From the NCBI GenBank assembly GCA_027619145.1, contig JAQCGA010000184.1:1-7609 (forward strand): DNA of 7,609 nt, in the 5' to 3' direction. The DNA is from a bacterium (GTDB taxonomy: Bacteria; Latescibacterota; UBA2968; GCA-2709665). Made by a program: the position numbers and the translations under genes. The notes below the pieces were generated by a model. That model worked only from the letters and a program-made list of their open reading frames with translations, made no database searches and was not told the origin of the DNA. Positions within the stretch are counted from its first letter, which is position 1. Each line of letters starts with the position of its first letter. Positions 1-6,503 of the stretch are shown here, piece after piece.

Positions 1-245
1 GCACCCGGGCCGGACTCAACCCAGGCATGCCGTGTACGACTTTGCCCCGGCTCCAGGGTACCCTCAGGATCGGTACCCTCATAAACCGCCTGTTTGAGCT
101 TCTCAACAATCTCGGGTGGCAACACATCTTTGATAATTGCAAACCCATGTGCCTCCACGCAATCGCTCATTGCATCCAGTTCATCCACACCAAATTCATA
201 ACGATAACCCAGGTCCGGCTTTTGGATATGCGAATAATCTTCCAT
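1..245 (-). CDS. PhyH-family dioxygenase, N-terminal part (cut by window edge)
   Basis: The reading frame opens at an ATG at 245 and runs without a stop for 81 codons to the window edge, so the C-terminal part is missing. A good ribosome site, AGGGGAG (260-254), lies 8 nt before the ATG. The N-terminus includes a stretch around residues 33-53 (HGFAIIKDVLPPEIVEKLKQ), the typical start of phytanoyl-CoA dioxygenase-like Fe(II)/2-oxoglutarate enzymes: a strand ('GF..I.DVLP') followed by a helix. The iron-binding residues lie beyond the edge, so activity and substrate cannot be judged. The gene starts 16 bp after the stop of the complete PhyH gene and is almost certainly co-transcribed with it. 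A 9-bp direct repeat, GAGGGTACC (80-72 and 65-57), 15 bp apart and in frame, gives the local repeat EGTDPEGT. The family call is by sequence feel and is supported by the PhyH neighbour. Confidence 0.72.
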   Translation of the reverse strand, partial: MEDYSHIQKPDLGYRYEFGVDELDAMSDCVEAHGFAIIKDVLPPEIVEKLKQAVYEGTDPEGTLEPGQSRTRHAWVESGPG

Positions 246-261
246 TATTCTATCTCCCCTT

Positions 262-1071
262 TCAGTCCCCAGCTTCAGTACGCATCATCGGATCATCCGA
301 GTTCACATAATGGTCTACCGTATTCCGTGTTGCCGGCTTGGTGCGAAAGTCCGCTATCCACGGTTCGCGAAAATAGGCCTGCTTTTCACGCGGCAAACTG
401 CCCAACACTTCGGACGCTACACGCAGCCGATGCCAGTGTGTTGCCAGGTGGGAATAAGCGTTCAACACGGCAACACGCGGCGTATCACGGGTCCACTCGG
501 GCCCCACGTGACACAAGTTTTCCGTAAAAAAGATGGCACTGCCTGCCGGGCACTCGTATCCCATTAAAAAAGGACTGCGCTTGCCGGGCTCCATCGACAA
601 ATGCTCCGGGTGCATATTGAAATTCGCTTTGTGGCTACCCACAATAAAATGCGTAGCCCCGTCTTTGGGCTTCACGTCTGTCAGCTCAAAAACCACACGC
701 ACCATCCCTGCATGGATACGCCCATTCTGACATCGGTATCCAAAAATCGGATCGATCTGGCTGGGCCCGCCCCCATGCAATCCGCCACCGTGTGCTTCCC
801 CTTTTTTTCGCCACACGCCAACACAACCTTCCAGCCGAACCTCAGGCCCGATCACCTCGTGCAACACCTCAATCACTTTGGGATGATCGATCAATACACT
901 CGCCGGCCCGCCAGGCACCGCCCGATGTTCGAGCGGCAACGACTCCGGATCGTGCTTGATCCGATCGATCTGCTCAACAATCGCCTCGATCTCCTCTTTC
1001 TTCAACACCGCGGGTCGTACCAGAAAACCCGTCAAATCAAACCGAAACTTCTCTTCATCCGTCATACCCAT
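262..1071 (-). CDS. PhyH-family Fe(II)/2-oxoglutarate oxygenase with HxG instead of HxD
   Basis: This is a complete 269-residue protein, probably cytoplasmic, as no signal peptide is seen. The start chosen is the ATG at 1071, because GGAGGGG lies 7 nt upstream; a longer frame to 1197 would run through the promoter and ribosome site. An opening like DLTGFLVRPAVLKKEEIEAI (12-31) is typical of phytanoyl-CoA dioxygenases. The core contains AHGGGLHGGGP (93-103), YRCQNGRIHAGMVRVVFELT (112-131), DGATHFIVGSHK (137-148), FFTENLCHVGP (181-191) and TPRVAVLNAY (197-206). In human PHYH the iron ligands are H175, D177 and H264, and R275 binds 2-oxoglutarate. Here H99, H188 and R199 keep exactly the same spacing (89 and 11 residues), but the Asp position is G101. 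The family hydroxylates or otherwise oxidises small substrates; an HxG site is also found in some Fe/2OG halogenases. Substrate and reaction are unknown. It is the first gene of its unit, followed by a second PhyH gene. Confidence 0.88.
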   Translation of the reverse strand: MGMTDEEKFRFDLTGFLVRPAVLKKEEIEAIVEQIDRIKHDPESLPLEHRAVPGGPASVLIDHPKVIEVLHEVIGPEVRLEGCVGVWRKKGEAHGGGLHGGGPSQIDPIFGYRCQNGRIHAGMVRVVFELTDVKPKDGATHFIVGSHKANFNMHPEHLSMEPGKRSPFLMGYECPAGSAIFFTENLCHVGPEWTRDTPRVAVLNAYSHLATHWHRLRVASEVLGSLPREKQAYFREPWIADFRTKPATRNTVDHYVNSDDPMMRTEAGD

Positions 1072-1078
1072 CTCTCTA

Positions 1079-1085
1079 CCCCTCC
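1079..1085 (-). promoter_or_regulatory. Ribosome binding site fixing the PhyH start
   Basis: On the minus strand GGAGGGG ends 7 nt before the ATG at 1071. This favours that ATG over the second one at 1065 (13 nt away) and over the much longer upstream extension of the same frame. Confidence 0.8.
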
Positions 1086-1120
1086 AGAGAAAAGTTCTTA
1101 ATAGGCCCCAATTGGCCCGA

Positions 1121-1149
1121 AATATATGCAAACACTTCCCAGGTGTAAA
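1121..1149 (-). promoter_or_regulatory. Sigma70-like promoter for the PhyH unit
   Basis: On the minus strand TTTACA (1149-1144) and TATATT (1126-1121) are separated by exactly 17 bp. Each matches the -35 (TTGACA) and -10 (TATAAT) consensus at 5 of 6 positions. Transcription would start near 1114 and leave a leader of about 40 nt that carries the ribosome site. The promoter lies just after the terminator of the transporter unit, where a new start is expected. The position is inferred from consensus only. Confidence 0.68.
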
Positions 1150-1171
1150 CCTCCTTCTCCAGAGTGCCCGG

Positions 1172-1185
1172 GAAGAAATTCCTTC
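1172..1185. repeat. Imperfect palindrome upstream of the PhyH promoter, possible operator
   Basis: GAAGGAATTTCTTC (read on the minus strand) is a 14-bp inverted repeat with one imperfect pair. Its centre is about 64 bp before the predicted transcription start, a common location for an activator site. No regulator gene is in view, and a 14-bp palindrome can occur by chance. Confidence 0.25.
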
Positions 1186-1197
1186 GGGAACAAACAC

Positions 1198-1230
1198 AAA
1201 AAAGGCTCCGGAAATGATCCGAAGCCTTTT
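1198..1230 (-). terminator. Rho-independent terminator after the binding-protein gene
   Basis: In minus-strand RNA the arms 1230-1218 and 1212-1200 pair over 13 bp with a 5-nt loop (1217-1213). The only non-Watson-Crick pair is a G-U (1208/1222); on the plus strand this same position is a C/A mismatch, so the hairpin fits minus-strand transcription better. The distal arm runs into a U tract (1203-1198). It lies 23 nt after the stop of the binding-protein gene and closes the transporter operon. Confidence 0.88.
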
Positions 1231-1253
1231 GATCTACACGCCAATAACAACAG

Positions 1254-3149
1254 TTACTTTTTAAAGAAATATTGCTCAGGATGCGTATGCCCCGGCGTCA
1301 ACACAGGGTTATCACTGAAAGATACCTCGGGCACGTTCCGAAAGTTATTCTTCACCACAAACAACGCATCGAACCCACCACACACCCCAATGCGCCAGAG
1401 ATTCTCCGCGTGTAACTGCACCGCCTCCTTCACCAGCTCCACCTGCCGATCCTCTTCAACCGTCGTCATAGCTTCGTCGTACAACTCCACAATACGGGCA
1501 ATGTCACCCGTCGGTTTTTCACCCGCCCTCCCACCGCTGCTATACCATAACCCATGGAGCGGCGCCCAGTACGCCGTAGATGCAGAAGGAAAGAACCACA
1601 CCGGATCCATCAGTGGCCGAAATCCACCCGATGCCCCATAAATGGAAACGTGATGCTCTCCAGCAGTTGCCCGCGTCACCCACAACGCCACATCCTCCGG
1701 CTTCACCGTAGAATGAATCCCCAGAGCCCGCCATTGCGCCCCCAACAACTCCGCGACATCCACGTATGCCGTACCCGGCGTAAATGCTGCAATCGTAAAC
1801 TTCAACCGCTGCCCATTGGGAAGCAAACGATACCCAGCCCTGTCCCGACGATCCAGGCCCAGCTCATCCAGCATGCGGTTGGCTGCTTCCAAATCGTAAG
1901 ACGTGTACATCGTATCCGCTCCTGGCACACCGTACAGGCTGGCCGAATACGGAACCACCTGCCGCGCCTCCGTTACGCCCATATAAAACAAATCGATGAT
2001 CTGCTTCCGGTTAATCCCCAGAGACAGCGCCTGCCTGAAACGACGGTTTCGAAGGAGCTCTCCCATCACCGGATCCACATGGCTATAGTTCTGGTTCAAA
2101 TAAATGGTTCCTTGCCCCGTGGTCGCTGCCTTCCACCGAAACACACGGTAATTCCCAGCCTCCCGGTGCTCCATCAACAACGGATAATTCTCAAAATCGA
2201 TCCGCCGGCTCTGCATATCCACTTCACCAGCAATTGCTTTCAGAATCACCGTCTCCGCGCCCTGGACCAGCGTCATCTCAATCCGGTCAATATAGGGAAG
2301 CTGGTTCCCTGCTGTATCCACTTTCCAATAATAAGGATTCCGCTCTGCAATAAAAACAGACGCGTCTGCACCGGTCTTCGCCTGCCACGCACAAATCACC
2401 GGACGAGCCGGGTTCAGAAACGAATTGCTCTTGGTTTCATACAGGGCCATCCAGGTATCGTACCCTTCAGCAGCCACCATCGCATCCAGCGTTTTCTGAG
2501 ACGTGTACTTCGGGTGAAACTGTTTCATATAATGCCTGGGCGGCGGCCCTGCAACCAGTTCGGACCACGACGCCAGCCACTGCAAAATCACACCGTTGGG
2601 CTTGGTAAAGCGGAACCGGAGCGTGTAATCGTCCACCTTCTCAATCACACCCAGTTTCCCACCCAGCGAAAGCCAGTTCGGCTTTACCGGCGTAAGATCG
2701 TCATTCAGGATGATTTCTTCATACCAGAACATATAATCGTCCGCTGTAAAAGGCATACCATCGGACCAGCGCATCCCTTCTCGCAGATGAAACGTAAACG
2801 TACGCCCACCGTCGGAAACCTCCCACGACCGCGCAATATTCGGTTCTACATGGGTGTAGTCCAACGACCAGCGCAAAAGAGGATCGTAGGTCAACCGCAT
2901 CCATCCGGCCTGGTCTGGCATCCCCATATGTACCCTTCGCCAGATTCCGCCGTATTGGCCAACTTCTTCCAGCGGGGTTACAACGGCCGGCTCTTCAGGC
3001 AACCTCTCCACCAGTGGAGGAAGGGCTTTCTTTTGAACCAGGGTTCGGAGCATGGGCGCTTCGTTCAGCGTCCGGTCGGCCGCCTGAACGCCTTCTCCCC
3101 AAATCAAACACAACAGAAGTACCGTTAGAAACCCACCCACGTTTTTCAA
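1254..3149 (-). CDS. Periplasmic substrate-binding protein, SBP_bac_5 (DppA/OppA) family
   Basis: This 631-residue secreted binding protein should capture the substrate in the periplasm and deliver it to the permeases encoded upstream. It begins with a signal peptide: Lys2, a hydrophobic core at about 7-17, and a likely cleavage after VQA (23). Cys14 lacks a proper lipobox, so a lipoprotein is unlikely. Family hallmarks are IARSWEVSDGGRTFTFHLRE (105-124), GMRWSDGMPFTADDYMFWYE (125-144), NPYYWKVDTAGNQLPYIDRI (271-290) and RNRRFRQALSLGINRKQIID (368-387). It is longer than classical DppA/OppA (about 510-545), in part through an N-terminal stretch before the IARSWEV block (GQYGGIWRR, 64-72), which I recall from long binding proteins of uncultured marine bacteria. 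The start codon is TTG: an in-frame TGA lies 18 nt upstream, no ATG occurs before residue 33, and AGGAG sits 5 nt before the TTG. The gene is last in its operon. The ligand cannot be told from sequence. Confidence 0.93.
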   Translation of the reverse strand: MKNVGGFLTVLLLCLIWGEGVQAADRTLNEAPMLRTLVQKKALPPLVERLPEEPAVVTPLEEVGQYGGIWRRVHMGMPDQAGWMRLTYDPLLRWSLDYTHVEPNIARSWEVSDGGRTFTFHLREGMRWSDGMPFTADDYMFWYEEIILNDDLTPVKPNWLSLGGKLGVIEKVDDYTLRFRFTKPNGVILQWLASWSELVAGPPPRHYMKQFHPKYTSQKTLDAMVAAEGYDTWMALYETKSNSFLNPARPVICAWQAKTGADASVFIAERNPYYWKVDTAGNQLPYIDRIEMTLVQGAETVILKAIAGEVDMQSRRIDFENYPLLMEHREAGNYRVFRWKAATTGQGTIYLNQNYSHVDPVMGELLRNRRFRQALSLGINRKQIIDLFYMGVTEARQVVPYSASLYGVPGADTMYTSYDLEAANRMLDELGLDRRDRAGYRLLPNGQRLKFTIAAFTPGTAYVDVAELLGAQWRALGIHSTVKPEDVALWVTRATAGEHHVSIYGASGGFRPLMDPVWFFPSASTAYWAPLHGLWYSSGGRAGEKPTGDIARIVELYDEAMTTVEEDRQVELVKEAVQLHAENLWRIGVCGGFDALFVVKNNFRNVPEVSFSDNPVLTPGHTHPEQYFFKK

Positions 3150-3154
3150 CGCCT

Positions 3155-3159
3155 CTCCT
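3155..3159 (-). promoter_or_regulatory. Ribosome binding site supporting a TTG start
   Basis: AGGAG within the purine-rich stretch GAAGAAGAGGAGAGG ends 5 nt before the TTG at 3149. With the in-frame TGA just upstream, it identifies TTG as the start that preserves the full signal peptide. Confidence 0.75.
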
Positions 3160-3189
3160 CTTCTTCAAATCGACCCAAAGAACAACCTC

Positions 3190-3312
3190 TTATTTCTCAA
3201 TCCCTCTCAACTGAAGCGACTCGGCGAAATGACAGCGCACCAGATGAGGTTCTGAACCCGCAGGAGCAATATTCAGCAATTCCGGCATTTCGGTCTGGCA
3301 TCTTTCTCCGCT
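3190..3312 (-). pseudogene. Severed C-terminal tail of the DppF-type ATPase
   Basis: After the TAA at 3315-3313 the same frame continues for 40 sense codons to a second TAA at 3192-3190. The encoded peptide runs from SGERCQTEMPELLN through HLVRCHFAES to LRGIEK. This is the normal C-terminal end of OppF/DppF-type ATPases, which typically read HPRC..A...C..E.P.L....GH.V.CHFAE. The stop falls where an aromatic (often Tyr) residue is common, so one base change (TAC or TAT to TAA) would explain it. It has no convincing start site of its own. It is either lost protein sequence, a product of stop readthrough, or a sequencing error within an intact gene. Confidence 0.8.
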
Positions 3313-4218
3313 TTACTCAGAGCGGGGATGGAAATAACACCCCGTAGGAGGGTTTGCCGGGTCCGCCACTTCACCTTTCAGCACAATTTTCTGTTTCTTA
3401 TATGCCGGGTCCGGCTTGGGCACCGCAGACAGAAGCGCCTCGGTATACGGGTGTTTCGGCGAACCAAACAGCGTCTCTTCGTCCGACATCTCAACAATTT
3501 TTCCCACATACATAATTGCAATGCGGTCGCTTATGTGTTCCACCACCGCCAGGTCATGCGAAATAAACAAATACGTAAGCCCCATCCGCTCCTGAAGTTC
3601 CTGAAGCAAATTGAGCACCTGGGCCTGAACCGACACGTCCAGCGCAGAAACCGGCTCGTCTCCAATAATCAACTTCGGGTTCAATGCCAGCGCCCGGGCA
3701 ACACCAATGCGCTGCCGTTGCCCACCACTGAACGCGTGCGGGTACCTCCGCATAAACTGCGGATCCAACCCCACCACGCGCAATAATTCGGCAACTCGAT
3801 CTTCCAGTTCCCGGCCCCTGGCAATTCGGTTCACCACCAGCGGTTCCGCCACAATGTTGAACACAGTCATCCGAGCATTCAAGGACGAATACGGATCCTG
3901 AAAAACCATCTGCATATGCCGACGAAACTTTCGCAACTCCTGCTTGGAAAGCTTGCGAATATCCACCATCTTTCCCTGGTCTTCCAGGTAAATCTCTCCA
4001 CCGGTCGGCTCAATGGCCCGCAGAACACTTCTCCCTACCGTTGTTTTGCCACACCCGCTCTCCCCAATCAGGCCCAGGGTCTCTTGTTTTTTTATCGAAA
4101 AACTGACCCCATCCACAGCCTTTACCTGCCCCACCACCCGCTTCATGAAACCTTCGGTAATTGGGAAATGTGTTTGCAAGTTTTTTACGTCAAGCAATAT
4201 AGAGCCATTGCCGGCCAT
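3313..4218 (-). CDS. dppF: DppF/OppF-type ABC importer ATPase, prematurely stopped
   Basis: This is the second ATPase of the peptide-type importer, powering transport from the cytoplasmic face together with the DppD-type subunit. The 301 residues contain every nucleotide-binding motif: Walker [10 protein letters not shown] (52-60), Q-loop [10 protein letters not shown] (105-114, Q107), signature SGGQRQR (164-170), Walker B LIIGDEP (183-189, catalytic E188) and H-loop H221. [16 protein letters not shown] (256-271) is the family's C-terminal linker. The protein then stops at HPRSE, inside the Cys-containing C-terminal domain; with the in-frame continuation it would be 342 residues, about usual for the family. 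The conserved Cys expected at 300 is Ser. AAGGG (4231-4227) precedes the ATG by 8 nt, 50 bp after the dppD stop. ATP hydrolysis should survive the truncation, while stability or control may not. The gene symbol reflects family position; the substrate is unknown. Confidence 0.92.
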   Translation of the reverse strand: MAGNGSILLDVKNLQTHFPITEGFMKRVVGQVKAVDGVSFSIKKQETLGLIGESGCGKTTVGRSVLRAIEPTGGEIYLEDQGKMVDIRKLSKQELRKFRRHMQMVFQDPYSSLNARMTVFNIVAEPLVVNRIARGRELEDRVAELLRVVGLDPQFMRRYPHAFSGGQRQRIGVARALALNPKLIIGDEPVSALDVSVQAQVLNLLQELQERMGLTYLFISHDLAVVEHISDRIAIMYVGKIVEMSDEETLFGSPKHPYTEALLSAVPKPDPAYKKQKIVLKGEVADPANPPTGCYFHPRSE

Positions 4219-4268
4219 CAGTTCAACCCTTCACATTGATAAATACAAAATCCATGATGTATGCGTAT

Positions 4269-5303
4269 TCAGAAGGCGCTCGTCGCGTCTTCAACCTGAT
4301 GTAATACAGGCTCGGAATACAAAAAACAACTGACCGTATGCCCCGACCCCATTGGCGTCAACTCCGGCTCGTAGCGGTCGCACACCCCCGGAATTCGATC
4401 TGGACAGCGAGGATGGAATTTACAACCGGACGGGAGTTCGTACGGGTTCGGAATGGACCCCTCAATGGACAGCAACCGTTCCTTCGACTTACGACCCAAC
4501 TTAGGAATAGACTTCAACAAGGCGCGTGTGTACGGATGCTTGGGATCGTTAAAAATTTCATCCACCGAAGCAAATTCCACCACCTTGCCCAAATACATCA
4601 CCATGGCGTGGTCTGCCAGTTCTGCCACCACACCCAGATTATGCGTAATCAACATAATCGACGTGTCAATCTCTTGCTGCAATTCCTTGAGCAAATCCAA
4701 AATCTGAGCCTGCGTTGTAACATCCAGCGCCGTCGTCGGCTCATCGGCTATCAAAAGCCGTGGCCGGCAAGCCAGGCTCATCGCAATCATCGCCCGCTGC
4801 CGCATGCCTCCGCTCAACTGGTGCGGATACGCATCCACCCTGCGCTCCGGTTCGGGAATGCCGCACTTCCGTAGCATGTCAATCGTCATTTCCCGGGCTT
4901 CTTTGTTACCCACATTTCGGTGTAGCAAGATCCCTTCTTCAATCTGATTCCCAATGGTATGTACCGGGCTCAGACAGGTCATGGGCTCCTGGAACATAAT
5001 CGAAATCTCTTTGCCCCGGATCTTCCGAATTTCTTTGCCGTTGGGCTTCAACTGCGCCAGATCCACAACCTTCCCGTTGAGATCAAATAGAATCTCACCT
5101 TCAATAATCTTCCCGTTCTTTGGCAAAATCTGAAGAATCGCCTGCGACGTCACACTCTTGCCGCAACCGCTCTCGCCCACAACGCCCAGCGTTTCTCCCT
5201 TTATCATCTGGAAGTTCACACCATCTACGGCCCGTACCGTACCTTCATCAGAAAAGAAATGGGCACGAAGGTTTCGAACCTCCAACAACACCGATGGGTC
5301 CAT
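4269..5303 (-). CDS. dppD: DppD/OppD-type ABC importer ATPase
   Basis: This is the first ATPase of the importer, 344 residues and full length for the family. Motifs are Walker [10 protein letters not shown] (43-51), Q-loop [11 protein letters not shown] (103-113, Q105), signature LSGGMRQR (163-170), Walker B LLIADEP (183-189, E188) and H-loop H221 (ITHNLGVV, with Asn after His where Asp is common). The C-terminal peptide-importer extension is intact, from [15 protein letters not shown] (256-270) to a four-Cys pattern (C294, C300, C308, C326). In related OppD/DppD ATPases such cysteines have been reported to hold an iron-sulfur cluster. The ATG at 5303 lies 9 bp after the permease stop, and its ribosome site AGGGGGA overlaps that stop codon, which implies tight coupling. 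The exact substrate class cannot be inferred. Confidence 0.94.
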   Translation of the reverse strand: MDPSVLLEVRNLRAHFFSDEGTVRAVDGVNFQMIKGETLGVVGESGCGKSVTSQAILQILPKNGKIIEGEILFDLNGKVVDLAQLKPNGKEIRKIRGKEISIMFQEPMTCLSPVHTIGNQIEEGILLHRNVGNKEAREMTIDMLRKCGIPEPERRVDAYPHQLSGGMRQRAMIAMSLACRPRLLIADEPTTALDVTTQAQILDLLKELQQEIDTSIMLITHNLGVVAELADHAMVMYLGKVVEFASVDEIFNDPKHPYTRALLKSIPKLGRKSKERLLSIEGSIPNPYELPSGCKFHPRCPDRIPGVCDRYEPELTPMGSGHTVSCFLYSEPVLHQVEDATSAF

Positions 5304-5312
5304 TGATTCCCC

Positions 5313-6467
5313 CTACCTGGCGTACGGGTCGGCTGCATCGCGCAGGCCGTCACCCAGGAAATTAAATGCAAGCACAGCAACAACCACAAACAGGCCCGGC
5401 AGCAACAACCACGGCGAGTGGGCCACCGCCCGGATATTCATTGCATCCTGTAGCAGCACGCCCCAGCTAATGGCCGGGGACCGCAGGCCCAACCCGATAA
5501 AACTCAAAGCCGTCTCGCCCAGAATCATTTGCGGAACGGAAAGCGTAAGCGATGCAATGATATAACTCATAAAAGACGGCACCATATGCCGGGCAATAAT
5601 GCGCCGCTCCTTCGCGCCCGCCAGACGTGCCGCCATCACAAAGTCCTCTTCCCGCAAAGCCAGGAAACGGCCCCGTACTACGCGGGCCAACCCCGTCCAC
5701 CCTACAAAAGCCAGAATAACCGTAATCCCGAAATAAACCCGAATAATCGGCCAATCCGGCGGCAGAGATGCACTTAACGCCATCCACAACGGCAATCCGG
5801 GAATCCCCATAATAAACTCAATAATCCGCTGGATGACATCGTCAATTCGGCCGCCAAAGTACCCGGAAACACCACCAATCACAAGGCCCAGCACAAAACT
5901 GATAGAAATACCCACCAGGCCAATAGACAACGAAATCCGGGACCCGTACGCAATTCGAGACAGCAGATCTCTGCCCATCCGATCTGTGCCCAGCAAAAAT
6001 AGTTTTTCACCTTCATCCAGCCCAAACAGATGGTAGCGAAACGCAATTATATCCCACATCATGTACGCATCGCCCTGAACAAAAAGCCGAATCGGCAGCG
6101 GGCGGGTCTGGTCTTCTGTATACGACAGCCGCAGCGTAATTGGATCTCTGTGCTGGATGGCTCTATACACAAAGGGTCGAAAATGAAAGCGCCCTTCCGC
6201 ATCAAAAAAACGAACCGATTGCGGGGGCGCATGGATGTAACGTGTATCCAGTACGTGAGGATCATTCGGAGCCACAAATTCGCAGAACACAGCAACCCCA
6301 TAAAATAAAATCAGGGTCACACCGGCAATCTTTGCCAGTTTATGCTTACGAAACTTCCACCACATCAACTGCCACTGGGAAGCTACAAGTACCCGGGCCT
6401 CGGTTTCTTCCGGATCCTGCACTTCCTGTTTTTTCCAGAACTGCAACAATTTAAGACGCTTTGTCAA
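5313..6467 (-). CDS. dppC: DppC/OppC-type ABC permease with large periplasmic insertion
   Basis: This inner-membrane permease subunit has 384 residues against roughly 300 for classical DppC. The cytoplasmic N-terminus ends in SQWQLMWWKFRKHKLAKIAG (30-49, OppC_N-like), followed by a first membrane segment (about 46-64). About 90 residues of hydrophilic, aromatic-rich sequence (66-157) follow before the conserved LLGTDRMGRDLLSRIAYGSR (158-177). Further membrane segments lie at about 179-200, 243-262, 302-326 and 352-373, and the EAA loop that contacts an ATPase is MAARLAGAKERRIIARHMVP (278-297). The protein ends DPYAR, usual for the family. The start is taken as TTG at 6467: no ATG lies between it and the in-frame stop of dppB, but the ribosome site is weak (GAAAGAAA). 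A later start at Met35 would cut the conserved N-terminal motif. It pairs with the DppB-type permease. Confidence 0.92.
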   Translation of the reverse strand: MTKRLKLLQFWKKQEVQDPEETEARVLVASQWQLMWWKFRKHKLAKIAGVTLILFYGVAVFCEFVAPNDPHVLDTRYIHAPPQSVRFFDAEGRFHFRPFVYRAIQHRDPITLRLSYTEDQTRPLPIRLFVQGDAYMMWDIIAFRYHLFGLDEGEKLFLLGTDRMGRDLLSRIAYGSRISLSIGLVGISISFVLGLVIGGVSGYFGGRIDDVIQRIIEFIMGIPGLPLWMALSASLPPDWPIIRVYFGITVILAFVGWTGLARVVRGRFLALREEDFVMAARLAGAKERRIIARHMVPSFMSYIIASLTLSVPQMILGETALSFIGLGLRSPAISWGVLLQDAMNIRAVAHSPWLLLPGLFVVVAVLAFNFLGDGLRDAADPYAR

Positions 6468-6503
6468 CGCGTTTCTTTCGTTTATTAGATGAGATAAAAA
6501 TAC

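Noticed and set aside
1072..1197. 42-residue N-terminal extension of the complete PhyH gene from a GTG
   Set aside because: It would cover the promoter, the ribosome site and part of the terminator region, and the peptide is Arg/Trp-rich with no family match. The ATG at 1071 fits better.
27..1264. Several plus-strand frames of 65-170 codons over the PhyH genes
   Set aside because: They lie antisense to well-supported dioxygenase genes, with no ribosome sites and no recognisable motifs.
3098..3120. Lipoprotein signal at Cys14 of the binding protein
   Set aside because: The residues before Cys are LLL rather than a lipobox ending in Gly, Ala or Ser, and a good signal peptidase I site (VQA) follows at 21-23.
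1554..3128. 524-codon open frame on the plus strand, opposite the binding-protein gene
   Set aside because: It is rich in Arg, His and Pro, shows no domain, signal or ribosome site, and lies wholly antisense to a clear SBP_bac_5 gene. It is a codon-bias shadow.
3313..3315. Programmed recoding (selenocysteine or pyrrolysine) at the dppF stop
   Set aside because: The codon is TAA, not TGA or TAG, and I see no strong hairpin just after it. Mutation, data error or low-level readthrough are simpler.
4219..4268. 10-codon frame ([10 protein letters not shown]) in the dppD-dppF gap
   Set aside because: It is very short, lacks a ribosome site and is consistent with chance in a 50-bp spacer.
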